64,000 nucleotides of DNA from Rhizobium sp. ASV8 (GTDB taxonomy: Bacteria; Pseudomonadota; Alphaproteobacteria; Rhizobiales; Rhizobiaceae), in contig NZ_JAELUG010000003.1 of assembly GCF_016429255.1 (NCBI RefSeq), positions 90,631 through 154,630 on the forward strand, written 5' to 3'. Each line of letters opens with the position of its first letter. The stretch's first letter is position 1. A program made the translations under genes and the position numbers. This document shows positions 27,531-35,226 of the stretch, piece after piece. The notes under the pieces are model-generated. The model saw only the letters and a program-made list of their open reading frames with translations, did no database searches and was not told where the DNA came from.

Positions 27531-28379
27531 ATGACCGAATCTGCCAATCCCTCCGCATTGTCCGTTTCCGCTCGCCCCTTGGCGAAGATCAGCCTGAAAT
27601 GGGGCATGGTCGAAGAGCCTTCGCTTTCTATTCTGGAAAAGTTCCAACTGTTGCGGGATCTCGGCTATGACGGGGTTGAGCTCGACTCGCCCAATGATTT
27701 GCCGCTCGACGAGGTTCTGAACGCCTGCGACAAGACAGGTCTTGCTATCCCCGGCCTCGTCAATGCCGTGCACTGGAAGCATCCCCTAACGGATCCCGAT
27801 CCGTCAGCGCGTCAGGCCTGTGTCGATGCGATGGTCAAATCGCTCCATGAGGCAAAGCTCTACGGAGCCACGACGGTGCTGCTCGTTCCCGGCGTCGTCA
27901 ATGCAGGTACAAGTTACAAGACCGCTTACGAAAGAGCCGGCGAGGAAATCGCCAAGATCTTGCCCGCCGCGGAAGCGAGCGGCATATCGATCGCGCTCGA
28001 AAACGTGTGGAACGATTTTCTGCTGAGCCCACTCGAAGCGGCTGGCTTCATCGATCGCTTCGACCATCCGAAGCTCGGCTGGTATTTCGATGTCGGCAAC
28101 GTCCTCCGCTACGGCAGACCGACGCACTGGATCGAGGCGCTCGGCAAGCGCATCCTGAAGGTCGACATCAAGGAATACAGCCTTGAGAAGATGAACAGCG
28201 AGGGCCCGTGGAAGGGCTTCGATGTCGAGCTGGGCGAGGGCGACTGCGATTGGGCTGAAGTCAACAGGGCCCTGACTGATGTCGGCTATTCCGGCTGGGC
28301 CTCGATCGAGGTGCCGGGAGGCGATCGGAAACGCCTCGCCGATCTCAAGAAGCGCGTCGACCGCATCGCCGCGCTCTGA
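27531..28379 (+). CDS. Sugar phosphate isomerase/epimerase family TIM-barrel protein
   Basis: 282 residues of the AP-endonuclease-2/xylose-isomerase-like TIM barrel. 'ISLKWGMVEEPSLSILEKFQLLRDLGYDGVELDSPNDLPLDEVLNACDKTGLAIPGLVNAVHWKHPLT' is the typical start. Probable metal ligands are Glu in 'ISIALENVWNDFL', Asp/His in 'FDHPKLGWYFDVGNVLRYG', and Glu in 'WASIEVPGG'. The family isomerises or epimerises sugars, and some members cleave 3-keto-glycosides. It is convergent with a second member of the family and near a GMC oxidase. Confidence 0.9.
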   Translation: MTESANPSALSVSARPLAKISLKWGMVEEPSLSILEKFQLLRDLGYDGVELDSPNDLPLDEVLNACDKTGLAIPGLVNAVHWKHPLTDPDPSARQACVDAMVKSLHEAKLYGATTVLLVPGVVNAGTSYKTAYERAGEEIAKILPAAEASGISIALENVWNDFLLSPLEAAGFIDRFDHPKLGWYFDVGNVLRYGRPTHWIEALGKRILKVDIKEYSLEKMNSEGPWKGFDVELGEGDCDWAEVNRALTDVGYSGWASIEVPGGDRKRLADLKKRVDRIAAL

Positions 28380-28394
28380 TTTTCAGATTGCAAG

Positions 28395-28440
28395 AGCAAT
28401 TCCAGGAAAAGTGCGCCGCGGTTTTCCGTCCGGAATTGCT
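28395..28440. repeat. Rhizobial-type palindromic repeat between convergent genes
   Basis: AGCAATTCC (28395-28403) and GGAATTGCT (28432-28440) are inverted arms, with inner arms GGAAAA and TTTTCC around GTGCGCCGCGG. The element continues into an AT-rich tail ending near TGCTAGAG. Its layout (outer arms, GGAAAA, GCGG, TTTTC) resembles 11724-11771, so the two appear to be variants of one interspersed rhizobial repeat. Sitting between two gene ends, it can act as a bidirectional terminator. Confidence 0.75.
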
Positions 28441-28466
28441 TAAAACAAAATGCTAGAGGGCAATGT

Positions 28467-29357
28467 TCAGCGGCCGGCCGCGGCCGCAAACATTGCCTTC
28501 GCATTCTTCAGCCCGATTTCGCAGCCGAATTGCGCCGGCTCGTTGCCTTCATATTCCAGCGAGACGAAGCCGTCGTAACCCGAGGCGACGATGTCTTCGA
28601 CGATCGACCTGACCGGCAGATCGCCATAGCCGAAGACCGCGCCGCGGATCGCCTGGCCGCCGATGGTCTGCAGCCAGTCTGCGCCCGGCGCCGTCTGGCG
28701 CACGTAGAAATCCTTGATGTGGACGAAGCTTGCTTCCGAGAGACAAGCACGCGTGCCTGTCAGCGGATTCTCATCGACGCAGAGGAAATTGCCGATATCG
28801 ACGGTCAGTTTGAAATTCGGCAGGTTGACGGCATGCTGAAGCCGCTTCATCCGCTCGCTCGAATTCATGAAGAAGCCGTGATCCTCGATACTGGTGGTGA
28901 CGCCGTAGCGGCCCGCATGCGCGGCAAGCTCATGGGTGGCCTCGGTGATGACTGGGAAGGCAGCTTCGAACTGGCCTGGGTCGGTCGCGCGCAACGACCA
29001 TGGCACGACATCGTGGCGCAGGAAGCGGACGCCGAGCTTGTCGCATAGCTCGACATAGTGCTTCAGCCGGCTGAGCTGGAATGCCCGCTCACCGTCATCG
29101 ATGAAATTTCCGGACGTGCAAATGCCTGAAATGGGTACGCCGCTTCTCTGCGATGCGTCGGTCAGCCGTTTCAGCATTTCCGCATCATTGCCGAGTTCAT
29201 ACTGGACGTCCTGGCCTTCGGGCGCGACGGAATGCGTCGACAGTTCGACATGATCGCCGCCATGTTTGCCGACCCACGCAAAGATATCCTCGATCTGCAT
29301 GCCGCCGCTTTGCATCAACGAACGGAAACTGTATGAACTCAAACCTATCTTCATCAT
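28467..29357 (-). CDS. Sugar phosphate isomerase/epimerase family TIM-barrel protein
   Basis: 296 residues, second TIM-barrel isomerase of this region and only distantly similar to the first. 'IGLSSYSFRSLMQSGGMQIEDIFAWVGKHGGDHVELSTHSV' opens the barrel. Likely metal ligands are Glu in 'VTTSIEDHGFFMN', Asp in 'FKLTVDIGNFLCVDE', His in 'ASFVHIKDFYV' and Glu in 'FVSLEYEGNEP'. It is divergent from the GMC oxidoreductase gene with 119 bases between starts, which suggests shared control. Confidence 0.9.
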   Translation of the reverse strand: MMKIGLSSYSFRSLMQSGGMQIEDIFAWVGKHGGDHVELSTHSVAPEGQDVQYELGNDAEMLKRLTDASQRSGVPISGICTSGNFIDDGERAFQLSRLKHYVELCDKLGVRFLRHDVVPWSLRATDPGQFEAAFPVITEATHELAAHAGRYGVTTSIEDHGFFMNSSERMKRLQHAVNLPNFKLTVDIGNFLCVDENPLTGTRACLSEASFVHIKDFYVRQTAPGADWLQTIGGQAIRGAVFGYGDLPVRSIVEDIVASGYDGFVSLEYEGNEPAQFGCEIGLKNAKAMFAAAAGR

Positions 29358-29386
29358 GCCTCTCCTCGAGCGCTTTCATCAAAACT

Positions 29387-29397
29387 TTGTTCGACAA
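29387..29397. promoter_or_regulatory. Short palindrome in the divergent promoter region
   Basis: TTGT-TCG-ACAA lies 30 bases upstream of the minus-strand isomerase start. It could be an operator for that gene. It is short, so chance occurrence is possible. Confidence 0.3.
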
Positions 29398-29441
29398 CTT
29401 AACAATGCCTGTTGACTTCGGCTACGATACATCTTTGTCTA

Positions 29442-29456
29442 AAATCAAATTGATTT
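29442..29456. promoter_or_regulatory. Perfect 15-bp palindrome upstream of the GMC oxidoreductase
   Basis: AAATCAA-A-TTGATTT has two perfect 7-base arms and lies 21 bases before the GMC start codon, where a repressor would block transcription. No regulator gene is adjacent. The outer bases AAATC/GATTT also occur in the twin palindromes at 54899-54926 before the aldolase gene. Confidence 0.5.
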
Positions 29457-29476
29457 AACAATAGGGAATAGCAGAA

Positions 29477-30964
29477 ATGTCTCGTCAGTCTGCCGACGTC
29501 GTCATCATCGGAAGTGGCCCGACCGGCTCGGCCTATGCGCGTGTCATCAGGAATAATTGGCCGGAAGCGCGGATTTTGATGGTGGAAGCCGGTCCGCAGA
29601 TTCTGCCGCAGAAGGGCGCACATCTCGACAATATCGCCGACCTCGACGAACGCGCAGCCTTCGAAGTGCGCGCCCAGGGTGGCGACCGCAGCCCGCGCAT
29701 GCCGATCAACAAGGAGGAATGGGAGGCTCGGCGCGCCGGTGGTTTCGATCATTCGTTGCTGCGCCGTTCGGGTCTGTTCATCGCCAACGACGCCGATGCC
29801 CAGGATGAAAACCTCTTTGCCGGCTTCTCGGCAGCCAATGTCGGCGGCATGGGCACGAAATGGTCGACCGGCACGCCGGTCCCATCCGAGATCGAACTGG
29901 TGCCCTTCATCCCCACCGATGAAATGCACGGGGCTCTCGCCTTATCGGCGCAATTGCTCGGCACCAACAAGGACCCGCATGCCGGCGATGCTGCAGCCAT
30001 CGCAATGCGCGAGCGCCTGGGCGAGGCCTTCAATTCCGGCCGCACACCCGATCGCTTCGTCCAGCCGATGCCGCTTGCCGCAACGCCCGGTCCCGGTGGC
30101 CTGCGCTATCATGGCACCGACGTCGTGCTCGGCGATCTCGTCGATGAGCCGGAGGAGAGCTTTCAGATTCTCTCAGAAACCGCATGCCGTCGGGTGATTC
30201 ATGAGAATGGCCAGGTCACGGGTGTCGAACTTACGCGCGCGGGCTCGGAGGAGAGCTTTACCGTCCGCGCCGGCACGGTCGTCGTTGCCTGTGATTCGCT
30301 GCACTCCCCGCAGTTGCTCTACGCCTCGGGCATCCGTCCCGAAGCTCTCGGCCGCTATATCAACGACCACTATATCGTCTCGCAGATCACCGAGATGCAG
30401 ACGGATGAGTCCATGAGCGCTATGAGCTGGATTCCGGCCACCCGCGATCTTCCCTATTCGGTCACCATTGCCCCGGCCAGCCTGCGTTCGATGCCGCATA
30501 CCAGCGAAATGAGTGGCCAGCCGGTCGGCATGGGCGTTTTCGTACCCTCCGATATCAGCGCCGAGAACCGGGTCACTTTCGACGACAATCGCCGCGACTG
30601 GCTCGGCCTGCCGGCCATCTCCATCCATTGGCGTCAGTCGGAAGGCGATAAGGCGCGCCTGGAAGACGCCAAGGGCCTCGCCCAGCGGGTTTCGGCCATT
30701 ATCGGTCGCCCGGCAGCCGGCTTTGCCACTTTCGTGCAGCCCGTTGGCTCGTCGCTGCATTATCAGGGCACGATCCGCATGGGCGAACGCGACGATGGCA
30801 CTAGCGTCTGCGACAGGAATTCCAAGGTTTGGGGTTTCGCCAACCTGTATGTTGCCGGCAATGGTGTCATTCCGACGATGACCGCCACCAACCCGACCCT
30901 GTTCAGCGTCGCTCTCGCCAGCATCGGCGCCCGTCAGATCGCCGCCGCGCGCCGCACCGCCTGA
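29477..30964 (+). CDS. GMC family FAD-dependent oxidoreductase (pyranose/glycoside-oxidase-like)
   Basis: 495 residues, cytosolic. The FAD-binding GxGxxG is at Gly12-Ser-Gly14-Pro-Thr-Gly17 ('ADVVIIGSGPTGSAYARVIR'). The C-terminal GMC_oxred_C domain has the catalytic pair His428 ('SLHYQGTIRMG') and Asn472 ('TATNPTLF'), as in pyranose 2-oxidase and bacterial glycoside 3-oxidases. Flanking sugar-isomerase-like TIM barrels match gene sets in which a GMC enzyme makes a 3-keto sugar or glycoside that the TIM-barrel proteins then cleave or isomerise. The specific substrate is not known. Confidence 0.92.
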   Translation: MSRQSADVVIIGSGPTGSAYARVIRNNWPEARILMVEAGPQILPQKGAHLDNIADLDERAAFEVRAQGGDRSPRMPINKEEWEARRAGGFDHSLLRRSGLFIANDADAQDENLFAGFSAANVGGMGTKWSTGTPVPSEIELVPFIPTDEMHGALALSAQLLGTNKDPHAGDAAAIAMRERLGEAFNSGRTPDRFVQPMPLAATPGPGGLRYHGTDVVLGDLVDEPEESFQILSETACRRVIHENGQVTGVELTRAGSEESFTVRAGTVVVACDSLHSPQLLYASGIRPEALGRYINDHYIVSQITEMQTDESMSAMSWIPATRDLPYSVTIAPASLRSMPHTSEMSGQPVGMGVFVPSDISAENRVTFDDNRRDWLGLPAISIHWRQSEGDKARLEDAKGLAQRVSAIIGRPAAGFATFVQPVGSSLHYQGTIRMGERDDGTSVCDRNSKVWGFANLYVAGNGVIPTMTATNPTLFSVALASIGARQIAAARRTA

Positions 30965-31111
30965 CCGGCGAACCGTCTGAGCGGCGACGCAGGAATTTGA
31001 GGTTCTGATCGTCGGACCCGCCCAGATGAGGCAGATCCCTGTCGTCGACAGTGGCTATTCATCGAATGGGCCGAAGGGTCGCATTCATATATTGAGAGGT
31101 CGGATCATCCG

Positions 31112-31543
31112 CTAAGATGGACCGGCCTCCGTGTGACGGCTCAGCCATTCGGTGGCGCCAGGCGAAAGCGGGCGGGATTTTCGCGTTGCCTCATCGACCT
31201 GCACGATGACGGTTTCGGCCGTTGCCGCCAAGCGACCGTCCTGAAACACTGCCTGCGCCAGAGTGAGAGAACTCCTGCCGACGGAAGCGACGCGAGTACC
31301 GATTGTCACCTCGCCTGGCCAGAGGATCTCTGCGCGAAAATCGAGCGCCAGTCGGGCGACGACAAAGGCGCAGTCGGGCTCAGCCACTCGGGCCCTCGCA
31401 TCATAGAGAACTTCGACGCGACCGGTTTCAAGAAAGGTCGCAAAGACGGCATTGTTGACGTGACCCTGTCGGTCCGTATCTCCATAGCGGATCTTGTCTA
31501 CGGAGTGCCATGGGAACTGTTCTATTCTAATATCGGTCGTCAC
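31112..31543 (-). CDS. Acyl-CoA thioesterase, hot-dog fold (4-hydroxybenzoyl-CoA thioesterase type)
   Basis: 143 residues from a GTG at 31543. That GTG overlaps the GST stop as GTGA, so translation is coupled, and the longer frame running into the GST gene is not used. 'KIRYGDTDRQGHVNNAVFATFLETGRVEVL' is the family signature, with the catalytic Asp in YGDTDRQGHVNN. 'PDCAFVVARLALDFRAEILWPGEVTIGTRVASVGRSSLTLAQAVF' completes the hot-dog fold. It hydrolyses an acyl-CoA or aryl-CoA; the substrate is unknown. Confidence 0.88.
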   Translation of the reverse strand: MTTDIRIEQFPWHSVDKIRYGDTDRQGHVNNAVFATFLETGRVEVLYDARARVAEPDCAFVVARLALDFRAEILWPGEVTIGTRVASVGRSSLTLAQAVFQDGRLAATAETVIVQVDEATRKSRPLSPGATEWLSRHTEAGPS

Positions 31544-32256
31544 GGCCTTGTCCTGTCGGAGGCAATTTGTCGGGCGGAGCGAGCAAGTCCTCCGAAAGCG
31601 TCGAGAAGGCGATCCCGCCAATGGAAAACCGGATCGTCGGCTTCGAGCAGCTCAACCGGGCTCGAACAGCGCGCCCACATGAACATGCCGAACACGCAAT
31701 AATCAGCATAGGCCGGCGCCGCGCCGGACACATAGGGGTATTGCCTTAAAACATCGCGCAGCGGCGCCAAGCCCTTCCGCAATGCCAGGAGATGCGCAGG
31801 GCGATCCGCGACGACGGCTTCAAGGCTCTCGCCGAAGCGCTTCTCGCGCGATGCGCGGAAATAGGCCTGATCGACGGGGGACAAACAGTCGTGAATGTCG
31901 AGCAGAATGACCCGGGAAATCAGCGAGAGCAGCGTCCTGTCGGCCCAACTGTTAACGAAGCCCGCGAGCGGCACCGTTGCACTTGCTTCAAACAGAAGAG
32001 GGGTATTCGGGTACCGTGCGTCCAGATGCTGGGCGATGCGCCAGGAATCGCTTACGATCTCTGCGCCATCGATCAGCACCGGTACATTGCCCTGACCGGA
32101 GAAGGAGATGGCATCCTTTTCGGTGAAGCGCCAGGACCGGCTTTCCGCCACCAGCCCCTTATGCGCAAGCGCCATGCGCACCTTCCAGCAATGTGGGCTG
32201 AAAAGCAGCTCCGGGTCGGCACCGGCAAGTTCGTAGAGTATCATGCCCGAGCTCAT
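31540..32256 (-). CDS. Glutathione S-transferase family protein
   Basis: About 238 residues from the ATG at 32256, which has GGAGG eight bases upstream; a longer frame starts at 32310. 'ILYELAGADPELLFSPHCWKVRMALAHKGL' is the thioredoxin-like N-terminal domain (the catalytic position is Ser or Cys in SPHCWK), with the cis-Pro in 'NVPVLIDGAEIVSDSWRIAQHLD'. The all-helical C-terminal domain follows ('YVSGAAPAYADYCVFGMFMWAR'). It resembles the beta-etherase/maleylacetoacetate-isomerase type of GST. It is coupled to the thioesterase gene, so both may act on the same small molecule. Confidence 0.88.
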   Translation of the reverse strand: MSSGMILYELAGADPELLFSPHCWKVRMALAHKGLVAESRSWRFTEKDAISFSGQGNVPVLIDGAEIVSDSWRIAQHLDARYPNTPLLFEASATVPLAGFVNSWADRTLLSLISRVILLDIHDCLSPVDQAYFRASREKRFGESLEAVVADRPAHLLALRKGLAPLRDVLRQYPYVSGAAPAYADYCVFGMFMWARCSSPVELLEADDPVFHWRDRLLDAFGGLARSARQIASDRTRP

Positions 32257-32772
32257 GTCATTGGCCTCCGACAGCGCTAGCAAACTGACCGAAGAGGCAC
32301 ATGCTGTCACTCTTGATCGGGTAAATGCAGTTGAAAATCAAAATGAGGTCTTCTGTGGTTCGGATGCTTGCGCAGGCAGGCCCAATCTCGCGGCCGTTCA
32401 TACCTGTCTCACTACGGCGGTAGATCATCTCCAGTCCTCGGCAGCATCGTCGCGACTGCTTGTTTCAGACGATCATCAGCTTTGGTTGAGGTGTCAAGAA
32501 CGAAGCGAGATGAGCGTCACCAAAAGGAGGCCGATTATCGTCGATGAAATCGCAGCGGCTGTGCCCGTAGTTTGCCGGCAAGGTGGAACGCATTCCAGGC
32601 AAGCGCAGCGCCGCGAGCTTCCGCCGTTCGCCGGGCGCCGATACCTTCGAGAGCTTTCAACGCGGCATCTGCCGTCAGATTTCCTTCGCGGCACAGCCGG
32701 CCGTCATTGGCTCCGACAATCGTGCCCACCGCCTTGAACCTACGCGGCGCCAGCTGCAATGCCGACAGCTTG
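32257..32772. other. Intergenic stretch, no recognisable gene
   Basis: About 500 bases between the GST start and the next gene end. A minus-strand frame (32535-32849) could hold a protein remnant ('ADAALKALEGIGARRTAEARGAALAWNAF') but it has no recognisable family and runs into the neighbouring gene. It is left unassigned. Confidence 0.45.
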
Positions 32773-33513
32773 TTAGTCGCTTCGGTTCGCGGGCAGCTTC
32801 TCCGCCAAAAGGGCGAACAGCACATGCCGGTTGCGCAAATGATCTTCATCCACGGTCAATTCCCGATGCTGATCGGCAATATGCAGGATGCGGCTTTGCG
32901 CCCCCATATTGGATTGGCTGACGAAGCGGATTGTGCTGATTGCGGCGATTGGAATGCAGTCCTTGCGCAGGGTCAACGTGTTTTGGCCCAAAGATGCACC
33001 CGGACCGAATGAGACCTGTTCGCCCCTCTCTAGCGCATGGTGCGCCTTGTGCCAGAGATGCGGCAAGGTTCGGTCCTCCAGTAATCGTTCCCAGATGGCG
33101 GCGGCTTGCCAAATATCCCAGCGCAGCAGAAGCCGCTTGCCATCAGACAGTCGAATTTCGGTCGCAGCCTTGCTGACGTAGGATCCGATGCCGGTCATCT
33201 CCGCATAGGGATAGGTCTTCCCGCCATAGATCATCGCCTGTTCGTCGAAGGTCAGCCGCTTGGGGCTGAGCACATAATAGGCAAGGGTCGACCATTGGCC
33301 GATCATCATCAACACCATCAGACCGCCAAGGATCGCGACGCTGGCCGGAAGTGTGGCCAAGCCATAGCGTCCGGCATAAGCACCGATCGCACTGGCCGCG
33401 ATTGCGCCCGTCAGGCTTATGAGCAAGGAGCGAAGAGGTAACCGCCGTTTCGCGTGGAGCGCAGAAAATTGTGCGTCACCCATTGGATTGTGCGTGGCTG
33501 GCCGCTGCCGCAT
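32773..33513 (-). CDS. Hypothetical membrane protein with PH-like cytosolic part
   Basis: 246 residues; an alternative ATG at 33483 would give a start closer to the upstream stop. Two membrane helices lie near residues 28-75 ('LLISLTGAIAASAIGAYAG', 'SVAILGGLMVLMMIGQWSTLAYYVL'). The remainder resembles bacterial PH-like domains: 'LTFDEQAMIYGGKTYPYAEMTGIGSYV' and 'ISTIRFVSQSNMGAQSRILHI'. It overlaps the end of the upstream gene, which has the same two-helix plus PH-like layout. No function is known. Confidence 0.65.
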   Translation of the reverse strand: MRQRPATHNPMGDAQFSALHAKRRLPLRSLLISLTGAIAASAIGAYAGRYGLATLPASVAILGGLMVLMMIGQWSTLAYYVLSPKRLTFDEQAMIYGGKTYPYAEMTGIGSYVSKAATEIRLSDGKRLLLRWDIWQAAAIWERLLEDRTLPHLWHKAHHALERGEQVSFGPGASLGQNTLTLRKDCIPIAAISTIRFVSQSNMGAQSRILHIADQHRELTVDEDHLRNRHVLFALLAEKLPANRSD

Positions 33514-34009
33514 AAAGGCTGCATAGCCGCAAATATTCGTCGCGCTTTATGCGGAAATGCGTGGCGACGACAGTATGGCTCTTCGCGGGATCGCCACCCC
33601 GCAGGGAGATGATGCTGCTCGTCTTGATCACGCGATAGGTATCGATCCAGTCATTCTCGACCACGGTTGGCCATGCCATCAACTTGCCGAATCTGCGCGT
33701 GCGCAGGTGCAATCCGGCCTTTGAGAGCACGATGATCGGTTGCCTCACATAGCGAAACTGCAAAAGCAGGGCCGCTGCGGCCGCCAGAAAGAGGATGGCA
33801 AAACCGATCGCCCAATTCGTCTTGTGTGTGGACATCAACAGCGCGCTCAATGCGCCGCCGGCGATGATGTAAAGTGCCAGCCGGATCAGGATTTTCGGTA
33901 CGGACGCGAAGATTTCATAGGGCTGCTCCAGTTGGCGCAGCGTATTTTCGTTCAAATATATGGGAGTGTCCGAAGTCCGGGTCGCAGATGAGGTTGTCAT
34001 GGGAATCAT
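33476..34009 (-). CDS. Hypothetical membrane protein with PH-like part, paired with the next gene
   Basis: 177 residues. Two adjacent membrane helices are seen at about residues 38-80 ('ILIRLALYIIAGGALSALLM', 'WAIGFAILFLAAAAALLLQF'). A beta-rich tail follows ('PIIVLSKAGLHLRTRRFGKLMAWPTVVENDWIDTYRVIKTSSIISLRGGD'), like that of small PH-domain membrane proteins. The start may be the second Met (MTTSS). Its stop overlaps the following gene's start region, so the two membrane proteins are one unit and may form a complex. Confidence 0.65.
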   Translation of the reverse strand: MIPMTTSSATRTSDTPIYLNENTLRQLEQPYEIFASVPKILIRLALYIIAGGALSALLMSTHKTNWAIGFAILFLAAAAALLLQFRYVRQPIIVLSKAGLHLRTRRFGKLMAWPTVVENDWIDTYRVIKTSSIISLRGGDPAKSHTVVATHFRIKRDEYLRLCSLYAAAASHAQSNG

Positions 34010-34173
34010 AATCCATTCTTCATATGGAAGACGTCGAGATTAAAAGCCGATGCGGCGGCGGAATCATCTAACGCCACCGTATGTCATGGATATAGTCGGA
34101 TAGATGCCTATGTCGATCCTGGCGGCGATCGTCGATCTGACGTGATCGGGCAAAAAGTCTGCTGGAGAAAGCG

Positions 34174-35226
34174 ATGAACAGACGTCTTCCGCGCACTCGC
34201 GAAGAACTTCGTGCTTCCCTACAGGAAACGGAACTGCCCGAGGATGTCGTGTCGCAGCTGGTGGCTCAGGCGCGGCAGGCGCTTCTCCTGACCACGACGG
34301 ATGCGGGCATAAGCGAGATTGCGCTTGGAGAAAGCCGGCTCGGCGGCGCACCCGACCTGCCGGTTGGGATGGCGTGGCCGGAGCGCCCGGCCTATCCGGA
34401 TGGAGCATTGCGGGCCGCACAGCACCGGCAGCATGCCGCCTATCTGCTGGAGGCCTCGCAAAAGCCCGGCTCCTGGATGACACAAGAGCAAGGGGCGGAA
34501 TTCAGCCGGAACGAACAGCTCCGTGCCGATGCGATGGAACGGCCCTTTCCACTCGCATTCTTCGGCCAATTCGACCTTGCGGCGCTCTCCAAGATTGAGG
34601 GGTTCGATGCGATGCTGCCGGCCGAGGGGCGTCTTCTCGTCTTTTACGATTCCTGGGAGCTCCCGGAGGAGTTTTGCCCCGAAGCCGCCCTTGGCTGGCG
34701 CGTGATCTGGGACCGGTCCTCCGCCGGATCGCTAAGGCGTGCTTCGATCCCCGAGGCACTTCTGACAGTCGCAGGCTGGACGACGGTCTTCAAGCCGGTG
34801 CCGATCTCGGCCACGCCGATCGTCACGCCGATCTCGCCGGACGACAGGAATTGGCATGCCTTCGATCTCACCGATGACGAGTTGTACGACGCCTATGACG
34901 ATTGGCTTGCACAGTTCGGCAAGCCGGACAAGAAGGGCGGCGAGAACCATCAGCTCGGCGGTTATCCGCGCACGCTGCAGAACGGGTTGCAATCGCGCGC
35001 TCAACTTGCCGCCAACGGCATCAACTGCGGCCGCAGCGATGCTTGGGACACGCCCGAGGCGCAGGCGCTTCTACAGGGTGCGGGGGAGTGGCGGCTCCTG
35101 CTTCAAATCGGCGTCGACCAGAGCGCCGGGATGGAGGGGCCGGGGGCCTTTTACGTGATCATCCGCGACGAAGATCTTGCTGGCCGCCGCTTTGAGCGCG
35201 CGCGTGTAACCTACCAGTGCGATTAG
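34174..35226 (+). CDS. YwqG family (DUF1963) protein
   Basis: 350 residues, cytosolic. The segment 'LGESRLGGAPDLPVGMAWPE' and later 'PLAFFGQFDLAALSKIEGFDAMLPAEGRLLVFYDSWELPEEF' are the YwqG/DUF1963 signature. The C-terminal 'QLGGYPRTLQNG...WRLLLQIGVDQSAG' is also typical. The family has a known structure but no firmly established function. The stop codon overlaps the stop of cysG on the other strand by two bases, so the genes meet tail to tail with no terminator between. Confidence 0.88.
   Translation: MNRRLPRTREELRASLQETELPEDVVSQLVAQARQALLLTTTDAGISEIALGESRLGGAPDLPVGMAWPERPAYPDGALRAAQHRQHAAYLLEASQKPGSWMTQEQGAEFSRNEQLRADAMERPFPLAFFGQFDLAALSKIEGFDAMLPAEGRLLVFYDSWELPEEFCPEAALGWRVIWDRSSAGSLRRASIPEALLTVAGWTTVFKPVPISATPIVTPISPDDRNWHAFDLTDDELYDAYDDWLAQFGKPDKKGGENHQLGGYPRTLQNGLQSRAQLAANGINCGRSDAWDTPEAQALLQGAGEWRLLLQIGVDQSAGMEGPGAFYVIIRDEDLAGRRFERARVTYQCD

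Noticed and set aside
32535..32849. 104-codon minus-strand frame between the GST and the PH-like membrane protein
   Set aside because: It overlaps the downstream gene, has no ribosome binding site and no recognisable domain.
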